Of a stretch of 9,403 nucleotides of DNA, positions 5,414 to 9,403 are shown one piece after another. The stretch comes from Firm-04 sp964463355 (lineage in GTDB: Bacteria; Bacillota; Clostridia; Oscillospirales; Ruminococcaceae). How positions within the stretch are numbered: the stretch's first letter is position 1; every line of letters begins with the position of its first letter. The notes beneath the pieces were generated by a model. That model worked only from the letters and a program-made list of their open reading frames with translations, did not search any database and was not told the origin of the DNA. A program made the translations under genes and the position numbers. The stretch spans positions 1 through 9,403 of the forward strand of contig CAYXBP010000039.1 in NCBI GenBank assembly GCA_964463355.1, written 5' to 3'.

Positions 5414-6988
5414 TTATTCCAGTGTATCTCCGCCGATGCCATATTTCGGATCTATCATACCGGTAAATGTGCTTTTTCCTGATTCATTGAACCAGAAAAA
5501 ATTTTGGAATCTGTCATCTTGTTTTTCGTGCATGAATGCTTTCAGATTTTGCATTACATCCTCATAGACATCACGATGCACAGCAGACAAGTCTTGCAGC
5601 GTTATGGGATTACCATTAATTTTGATTGATGCCGTCCCTGCCAAGAAGTCTATTGCCAACTCAAACGAGCCGTCCATGTCCTCTATCATGCACTGGACAT
5701 TGCCGATTTCTTCGCAAACGCTGGTGAAGTAGTCTCGTTGTGCAAGGGTATCTCTTATCCTTGCTTCAAATTCATTCACAAGGAGAATCGCTTCCGCAGA
5801 TTCCATTTTTAGGAACATGGATTCAGCTGCTTTCTGGGAAAAGAACACATCTTTCGTAAAAATCTTATCGGGCGAGAGAATGGCCTCTGCTTGCTGTCTC
5901 ACGATACCTTCAAGAATACGCACTCTTTCAGGAGAGAAAGTGTCATCCCCTCTGAAAGTGAACGAGAAGTCTCTCATATCCTTGACTCTGTCTCTCAATA
6001 CACCGTTGCAGCCTACCTGCCCGATTCTGGTAAAATCATCACCAAACACAGGCTTACGGACGTACAGCGCATCTCCGATATTTGCCAGTTCATCGTCACG
6101 AACATGAGCAAGCAAAGAGATGTTAAGGTCAAAGATAGGGGACATTCCGAGCAGTTCCATCGTATCATTGTCAAACATCATACCGAAGTTGCCAGCGTGT
6201 CTGTCCTCATTAAAGCACAAAGCATCGAGAACAATCATCTCACGGAAAGCCTGTTCTGCACCACGCTCTGCGAAAAATCGGAATATTTCTTCAAAGTCCA
6301 GCTTTTTTACATCAGCGAGCTTTGCAAACGGTACATAGCCCTGCCTCTCATTGGTAAACAGGTTGCAGCGTGATGCAAGTTTATCATGGAGATAGGTCAA
6401 CTGGTATGACACAGCATTCGGGCAAATCATCCGTGCAATCTCCGAAGCCATCACTTCGCAGTACGGCTCAAGCCCGGAGTTTGATGCTCCTTCGCTGCCC
6501 CTTTTGTAAATGAAGATGTCGCTTCCCCACTCTCCCGTATCCGGTTCTTTGCGGAAGCATTTTCTGAAAGAGCCTTCGCAGGCAAGCTCCGGCGATGTAG
6601 ATGAAAACACAGCATCATACAAACCCACACCTTCAAACGCCAATCGGGAAATGGTTTCGGTAAATTGGTTGCGATACAACGAGATTTGACCCCAGGAGAG
6701 ATGTTCCGTGTCCAACTTTACCCAGAATGTATCATTGATAGTCGCAGCATGGGTCACTCGGATGAAGCCTTCGTTATCGTAGCATCCCATCTGTATCATC
6801 ACTTTTTCAAGGTGCTTGTTATGCTTCGATGACTTCCTGCCGTCAAGCCATGTATTGATGTTTTCAAAGCCGTAGGGGAGCTTACCGTATACTTCGGTCA
6901 TCTTGAAGGACACGCCTGCACTAAACTCTGATTCAGGTTTTTTGTCGAAGGTTGCTACGATAGTCTCCTTATTCATCAAATAGTACAT
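5414..6988 (-). CDS. HipA-family serine/threonine kinase
   Basis: A 524-residue protein with the HipA C-terminal kinase fold. Its clearest motif is LDALCFNEDRHAGNFG (255-270), the catalytic-loop pattern N-x-D-x-H-x-x-N-F/W-G. Asp262 and Asn267 match the catalytic Asp and metal-binding Asn of HipA kinases, and Asp287 in SPIFDLNISLL matches the second metal-binding Asp. Upstream blocks INDTFWVKL (84-92), FSSTSPELACEGSFRKCFR (128-146) and YKRGSEGASNSGLEPYCEVMASEIA (161-185) belong to the longer single-gene HipA-like proteins of Firmicutes, not to two-gene HipBA toxins. I chose ATG 6988 because AGGAGAG lies about 9 bases upstream; the GTG at 6997 would touch that site. No hipB-type antitoxin is adjacent. 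HipA relatives phosphorylate cellular proteins (for example a tRNA synthetase in E. coli HipA); the substrate here is unknown. Expression seems to depend on the structured leader at 7060-7290. Confidence 0.85.
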   Translation of the reverse strand: MYYLMNKETIVATFDKKPESEFSAGVSFKMTEVYGKLPYGFENINTWLDGRKSSKHNKHLEKVMIQMGCYDNEGFIRVTHAATINDTFWVKLDTEHLSWGQISLYRNQFTETISRLAFEGVGLYDAVFSSTSPELACEGSFRKCFRKEPDTGEWGSDIFIYKRGSEGASNSGLEPYCEVMASEIARMICPNAVSYQLTYLHDKLASRCNLFTNERQGYVPFAKLADVKKLDFEEIFRFFAERGAEQAFREMIVLDALCFNEDRHAGNFGMMFDNDTMELLGMSPIFDLNISLLAHVRDDELANIGDALYVRKPVFGDDFTRIGQVGCNGVLRDRVKDMRDFSFTFRGDDTFSPERVRILEGIVRQQAEAILSPDKIFTKDVFFSQKAAESMFLKMESAEAILLVNEFEARIRDTLAQRDYFTSVCEEIGNVQCMIEDMDGSFELAIDFLAGTASIKINGNPITLQDLSAVHRDVYEDVMQNLKAFMHEKQDDRFQNFFWFNESGKSTFTGMIDPKYGIGGDTLE

Positions 6989-7046
6989 ACAAGTCACTCT
7001 CCTTTTCTGTGTGTAGAAAGCTCTGTGCCGCTTTTGTTACTCCCAT
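6969..7046 (-). CDS. 25-residue small ORF overlapping the HipA-like start
   Basis: ATG 7046 is preceded at 6 bases by AGGAG (7057-7053), one of the best ribosome binding sites in the window, and encodes a 25-residue peptide starting MGVTKAAQSFLHTEKESDLY. It stops at 6971-6969, 17-20 bases inside the HipA-like gene in another frame, so the two are probably translationally coupled. The peptide carries the downstream gene's ribosome binding site within its coding sequence. No family is recognised; it may be a regulatory leader peptide, a tiny antitoxin-like partner, or the remnant of a longer gene. Confidence 0.5.
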   Translation of the reverse strand: MGVTKAAQSFLHTEKESDLYVLFDE

Positions 7047-7059
7047 TATTTTCTCCTAT

Positions 7060-7092
7060 AAAAATTTAAGCCCTTACCGAAGCAAGGGCTTA
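7060..7092 (-). terminator. UUCG-capped intrinsic terminator before the kinase operon
   Basis: On the minus strand UAAGCCCUUGC (7092-7082) pairs with GUAAGGGCUUA (7077-7067): 11 pairs including one G-U, closed by a C(UUCG)G tetraloop and followed by AAUUUUU. It lies between the only visible promoter and the small ORF/HipA-like genes, so those genes require read-through. Confidence 0.82.
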
Positions 7093-7290
7093 GTATCACA
7101 TTTTTCTTTCAGCTTATTGAAGCCTAGCCAAGTTGGGGTGCACTGTGCAAACCCTTCAGAAAGCTCTGTCAGACATCGCTTCTTGGCACGACATCCAACT
7201 TCATCACTTCACAAGAACGCCACGACTATGAAGTTTCGTCGTTCCTGATCGCCCACTCCTGTGGACTGCGTAACAGATCACTCTGTTTCT
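7060..7290 (-). ncRNA. Structured leader RNA / ncRNA upstream of the HipA-like kinase
   Basis: About 230 nt transcribed leftward from the promoter at 7297-7325. Elements in 5' to 3' order (minus-strand coordinates): a 6-bp hairpin with a GUGA (GNRA) tetraloop, 7287-7272; a 6-bp hairpin, 7266-7251; a 12-bp hairpin, 7247-7212, with a 2-nt bulge and a 10-nt loop; the loop bases AACUUCAU (7235-7228) perfectly complementary to AUGAAGUU (7204-7197), forming a pseudoknot; a long-range helix GCCAAG/CUUGGC (7187-7182 with 7132-7127) enclosing a GGGU/ACCC hairpin (7154-7136); a GGCUU/AAGCU hairpin (7124-7111); and an intrinsic terminator. AAGGGUUUG (7156-7148) can also pair with the 5' arm of the terminator, as in antiterminators. 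No long coding frame with a ribosome binding site exists here. It is either an attenuator/riboswitch-like leader or an independent ncRNA; I cannot place it in a named RNA class. Confidence 0.68.
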
Positions 7291-7296
7291 ATCATT

Positions 7297-7325
7297 ATTG
7301 TATCCGATTTCAGCTGATTTGTCAA
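7297..7325 (-). promoter_or_regulatory. Promoter of the leader RNA and HipA-like operon
   Basis: TTGACA (7325-7320) and TACAAT (7302-7297) on the minus strand, with a 17-base spacer, make a near-perfect sigma-A promoter. The predicted start is near 7290. The -35 lies three bases beyond the resolvase stop codon, so resolvase transcripts may also enter the leader. Confidence 0.82.
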
Positions 7326-7328
7326 TAC

Positions 7329-8060
7329 CTATTTCGGATTTTCACAGGAAAGTTTTTCCCGCTTCATTTCCGCTTGCCGTCGCTGGATCAGTATTCCAAT
7401 CTCACGGCGAGAAATACCCATTTCTCTTGCAAATTTCGGCAAATTGATCTCACCTTCCAAATACTTTGTAAACAGATCTAGGAAGCCTTCAGGGTACTCT
7501 GCCGTTTCTTCATACTCCCTGATGAAACGATTGAGCGTATTGCGGGATACGCCGAGCTGCGCAGCTACTTCGGTTTTGCTGCGGCTGCCGTCACGGATTG
7601 TCTGCAAAAAGGTTTCAAAGTCATCAGGCGGCAGGATCTTCTTCCGCCCCTGATAAACGCCTTTCTCCTTTGCAGCCTCGATCCCTTCTCGCTGCCGCTC
7701 CAGCAGGATGTTGCGCTCAAACTCGTGGATCGCAGCCAACATAGTCAACATGAGCCGTCCTGTGGCAGTAGTGGTATCGAAATTCTCGGAGATACTGATT
7801 ACATGAACGTCTTTTTCACGCAGCGTATTGATCAGCTGCAGCAGATCAGCTGTGTTCCTGGCAAGTCGAGAAAAATCCGTAACCAGAACGGTATCGCCCG
7901 ATCGGGCGAACTCGATCATGGCTTGCAGTCGTGGACGTTCCAGCGTACTGGCACTGACCTTCTCCACAAACCACTTGTCAATTTTATAACGCTGCATTGC
8001 AATCATCTGGCGATCTTCATTCTGCGCATCGGTGGATACACGCACATAGGCAATATTCAC
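7329..8060 (-). CDS. Small serine resolvase/invertase with two C-terminal HTH segments
   Basis: A 243-residue serine recombinase. The N-terminal domain has IAYVRVSTDAQNEDRQ with catalytic Ser9, LERPRLQAMIEFARSGDTVL (40-59), VTDFSRLARNTADLL (60-74) and GRLMLTMLAAIHEFERNILLERQREGI (101-127), the complete resolvase signature. An HTH at about 161-184 (KTEVAAQLGVSRNTLNRFI) is the usual DNA-binding domain. A second HTH-like segment at about 203-228 (INLPKFAREMGISRREIGIL) makes it longer than classic ~185-residue resolvases. I chose GTG 8060 because AAGGAG lies 6 bases upstream (8072-8067) and because it makes the protein begin directly at the first strand of the fold; an ATG at 8153 has no ribosome binding site. 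The likely role is multimer or cointegrate resolution of the element; inversion is an alternative. Confidence 0.9.
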   Translation of the reverse strand: MNIAYVRVSTDAQNEDRQMIAMQRYKIDKWFVEKVSASTLERPRLQAMIEFARSGDTVLVTDFSRLARNTADLLQLINTLREKDVHVISISENFDTTTATGRLMLTMLAAIHEFERNILLERQREGIEAAKEKGVYQGRKKILPPDDFETFLQTIRDGSRSKTEVAAQLGVSRNTLNRFIREYEETAEYPEGFLDLFTKYLEGEINLPKFAREMGISRREIGILIQRRQAEMKREKLSCENPK

Positions 8061-8170
8061 TTGAAACTCCTTGCTGTTGTTCAAGTAGGGTCTGACTTGG
8101 CTCAACGACTGCTCAAAAAATGCAAAAACCAATCCTAAATGAACAAGATTCATCGGGTTTTCGTTGTAAA

Positions 8171-8188
8171 AATAGAGTATACCCTATT
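8171..8188. promoter_or_regulatory. 18-bp near-palindrome at the resolvase transcription start
   Basis: AATAGAGTATACCCTATT is a palindrome except for one symmetric pair of mismatches, centred on GTATAC. It lies just downstream of the resolvase -10 (8198-8203) in the gap shared with mazEF. Serine resolvases usually act at a res site beside their own gene and repress themselves there, so this is a candidate res subsite or operator. The assignment is inference. Confidence 0.4.
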
Positions 8189-8197
8189 CTACATTCT

Positions 8198-8226
8198 ATT
8201 ATAGCGGATTTTTGCAATTGGGTCAA
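8198..8226 (-). promoter_or_regulatory. Promoter of the resolvase gene
   Basis: On the minus strand TTGACC (8226-8221) and the perfect -10 TATAAT (8203-8198) are separated by 17 bases. The transcript would have a ~130-base leader before GTG 8060. Confidence 0.78.
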
Positions 8227-8233
8227 TAGGCTC

Positions 8234-8262
8234 TTGACTTTTCCTGAATTTCAGGTTATACT
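8234..8262 (+). promoter_or_regulatory. mazEF promoter with operator palindrome
   Basis: TTGACT (8234-8239) and TATACT (8257-8262) are separated by 17 bases. The spacer contains the perfect inverted repeat CCTGAA-T-TTCAGG (8243-8255). MazE and MazEF complexes repress their own operon, so this palindrome is the natural operator candidate. It lies back-to-back with the resolvase promoter, the two -35 boxes being only 7 bases apart. Confidence 0.75.
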
Positions 8263-8292
8263 ATGTATATACATTTGATGGAGGTGTTTTCT

Positions 8293-8535
8293 ATGACAAC
8301 GAACATTCAAAAATGGGGGAACAGTCAAGGAATTCGTATTCCGAAGTTCATTCTGGATGCTGTACACTGGGATGGCGACGAAGCAATTGAAATTTCGGTA
8401 GAAAAGGATAAGCTGGTACTGGCAAAAGCTGCCCCTTCCCGCCGAGACATTCGTGCATTGTTTGCAGATTACGACGGAAACTATACACCACAGGAAATGG
8501 ATTGGGGTGAGCCGAAAGGAAACGAAGTATGGTGA
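8293..8535 (+). CDS. mazE: MazE-type antitoxin (AbrB fold)
   Basis: An 80-residue protein. Residues 1-46 (MTTNIQKWGNSQGIRIPKFI then the EAIEISVEKDKLVLA strands) form the swapped-hairpin AbrB/MazE DNA-binding domain; the WGNSQGIRIPK motif is diagnostic. The C-terminal tail (about 50-80, RRDIRALFADYDG and MDWGEPKGNEVW) is acidic and likely wraps the toxin. GGAGG (8280-8284) lies 8 bases before ATG 8293, which rules out the longer frame from 8263 that would overlap the promoter. It overlaps mazF by 7 bases, ensuring coupled synthesis. Confidence 0.9.
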   Translation: MTTNIQKWGNSQGIRIPKFILDAVHWDGDEAIEISVEKDKLVLAKAAPSRRDIRALFADYDGNYTPQEMDWGEPKGNEVW

Positions 8536-8858
8536 AGCAAGGTGACATTATCAAAGTGAATTTCAATCCGCAGACTGGACACGAGCAAGCCGGTTATCGT
8601 CCTGCTGTGGTGATCAGCAACGATATATTCAATCAGAAATCTTCGTTGACCCTAGTTTGTCCGATCACGAGTACTGCAAGTCACTTTCCGCTTCATGTAC
8701 CGTTGGATCATCGTACACAAACAGCTGGTGTCGTCATGTGTGAACAGATCAAAGCTCTGGATTTGAATGCTCGACCGCATCAGGTTGTTGAACAGTTGCC
8801 CAGAGACTTATTAACGACTGTTGTAGACATTGTGTATGCTGAGATAGAAATCGTCTAA
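8529..8858 (+). CDS. mazF: MazF/PemK-type mRNA interferase toxin
   Basis: A 109-residue toxin that would cut mRNA at short specific sequences. It has the N-terminal VKQGDIIKVNFNPQTGHEQAGYRPAVVISND, with Arg24 matching the catalytic Arg of Gram-positive MazF; TLVCPITSTA with Thr47 at the second active-site position; and a C-terminal CEQIKALDLNARPHQVVEQL block. Length and motifs are complete, so it should be active. AAAGGA lies about 7 bases upstream inside mazE. The pair stabilises elements by killing or arresting cells that lose it; the recognition sequence cannot be read from the sequence. Confidence 0.93.
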   Translation: MVKQGDIIKVNFNPQTGHEQAGYRPAVVISNDIFNQKSSLTLVCPITSTASHFPLHVPLDHRTQTAGVVMCEQIKALDLNARPHQVVEQLPRDLLTTVVDIVYAEIEIV

Positions 8859-8860
8859 AC

Positions 8861-8896
8861 AGAAACAGGCAGGATCTTCTCCTGCCTGTTTCTTTT
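8861..8896. terminator. Bidirectional terminator between mazF and the helicase fragment
   Basis: AGAAACAGGCAGGA (8861-8874) pairs perfectly with TCCTGCCTGTTTCT (8880-8893) around a TCTTC loop: 14 base pairs followed by TTTA. The convergent helicase gene stops at 8895, touching the hairpin, so the same structure probably ends both transcripts. Confidence 0.88.
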
Positions 8897-9403
8897 ACTC
8901 CAGCGCTTGCTGATCGTTAGACACGCCGATAACCTTACGCCCATCGCCTGTAATCTTTAACAGATTATCGTCATGGCTATTCACATTGCCTGCTTGTACT
9001 TCATCCGCGCGGTCAGACAATTCCTGCACCATTTCCTGCTGCAATTCTGTCGGCTCAGCCTCTACAATGTGCATTTTGCATTCTGGTACAGGCAATTTCA
9101 GCATTTCTGCTGTCTGCACATCGGCAAAGCAACGGAATTGCGATAGCAATTCAGGCAGATTATCGAATCCAGCCATCCTTGTTTTCTGTCGCCATTTTGT
9201 GCCGGTAGTAGAAAGCTCCCAATCGGTTTTCGGTGCACCGAAGGTAGAGATCCACGAATCGAACGCTGCAGTGCCGCACTGCTCCAGCAGATCGTGAGCC
9301 AGATAGCGCATCATAGTGTGCATTTCGGTAATCGAATTGGAGATTGGCGTGCCGACTACACCAATATACCGACACGGAAAATCGCCGATATATAGCCATT
9401 CCA
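8895..9403 (-). CDS. SNF2-like helicase/DNA methylase of mobile elements, truncated fragment
   Basis: The gene enters from the right edge, open for 168 codons. VVGTPISNSITEMHTMMRYL is helicase motif III of the SNF2 type (T-G-T-P-x-x-N pattern). It is followed by FDSWISTFGAP, TKWRQKTRMAGFDNLPELLS, FADVQTAEMLKLPVPE and NLLKITGDGRK, blocks typical of the very large helicase-methylase proteins of Firmicute conjugative elements. In those proteins hundreds of residues follow the LKITxDGRK segment, including the C-terminal helicase lobe. Here the frame goes VIGVSNDQQALE and stops at 8895, directly at the terminator hairpin. The gene therefore appears C-terminally truncated and without a complete helicase core; its 5' part is outside the window. 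Confidence 0.82.
   Translation of the reverse strand, partial: EWLYIGDFPCRYIGVVGTPISNSITEMHTMMRYLAHDLLEQCGTAAFDSWISTFGAPKTDWELSTTGTKWRQKTRMAGFDNLPELLSQFRCFADVQTAEMLKLPVPECKMHIVEAEPTELQQEMVQELSDRADEVQAGNVNSHDDNLLKITGDGRKVIGVSNDQQALE

Noticed and set aside
5891..6373. Rightward frames inside the HipA-like gene.
   Set aside because: They lie opposite the conserved kinase blocks, with no ribosome binding site or recognisable motifs.
7009..7248. Rightward 79-codon frame antisense to the leader RNA.
   Set aside because: It starts without a ribosome binding site and runs through the complement of the RNA helices and terminator. The promoter, terminator and pseudoknot all support the leftward RNA.
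7127..7290. The leader as a T-box riboswitch, because AAGGGUUUG can act as an antiterminator arm.
   Set aside because: The conserved T-box sequence with the UGGN bulge and ACCGCG is absent, the usual specifier-loop stem is not recognisable, and the downstream gene is not an amino-acid gene.
8061..8153. Longer resolvase starting at ATG 8153.
   Set aside because: There is no ribosome binding site upstream of 8153, and the extra residues precede the first strand of the resolvase fold. GTG 8060 has AAGGAG at the right distance.

Overview
The window looks like an accessory, mobile stretch of DNA from a low-to-moderate GC Firmicute, probably a gut clostridium of the Ruminococcus/Faecalibacterium kind. 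This is an inference. It rests on near-consensus sigma-A promoters with 17-bp spacers, strong AGGAG ribosome binding sites, and protein families typical of clostridial integrative, mobilizable or plasmid-like elements. No ribosomal RNA, tRNA or core housekeeping gene is present, so the genus is not fixed.

Left part (1-2550): the 5' end of a large serine recombinase gene points leftward. It diverges from a mobilization module made of a promoter, an intergenic array of about ten short hairpins (457-769, the best oriT candidate), a mobC-type gene broken by a one-base frameshift in an A tract, and an intact MOBP-type relaxase. A bidirectional terminator separates the relaxase from a convergent small protein with two zinc-finger motifs and a ribbon-helix-helix-like tail.

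Middle (3030-5310): a rightward operon begins with a promoter whose spacer is occupied by a perfect palindrome. It encodes SSB and a ParA-type ATPase that stops at residue 178, well short of family length. It then continues directly into a small membrane protein and a compact, divergent VirB4-like ATPase. The parA truncation marks a probable recombination junction between a maintenance module and a conjugation-derived module.

Right part (5350-9403): a leftward unit carries a HipA-family kinase. Ahead of it lie a 25-codon small ORF and a ~230-nt structured leader RNA. The leader has a consensus promoter, a hairpin-loop pseudoknot, a UUCG-capped intrinsic terminator and a possible antiterminator pairing. 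It looks like an attenuator/riboswitch-type device or an ncRNA. Next come a small serine resolvase with two C-terminal HTH segments (leftward), a MazE/MazF toxin-antitoxin pair (rightward) with a palindrome inside its promoter, and the 3' end of a large SNF2-like helicase/methylase gene that stops abruptly at the shared terminator.

Overall the window combines transfer (oriT candidate, MobC, relaxase, VirB4-like ATPase), stability (ParA, resolvase, MazEF), ssDNA protection (SSB) and a cargo kinase under an unusual RNA leader. At least three genes are broken or truncated, pointing to repeated module exchange.
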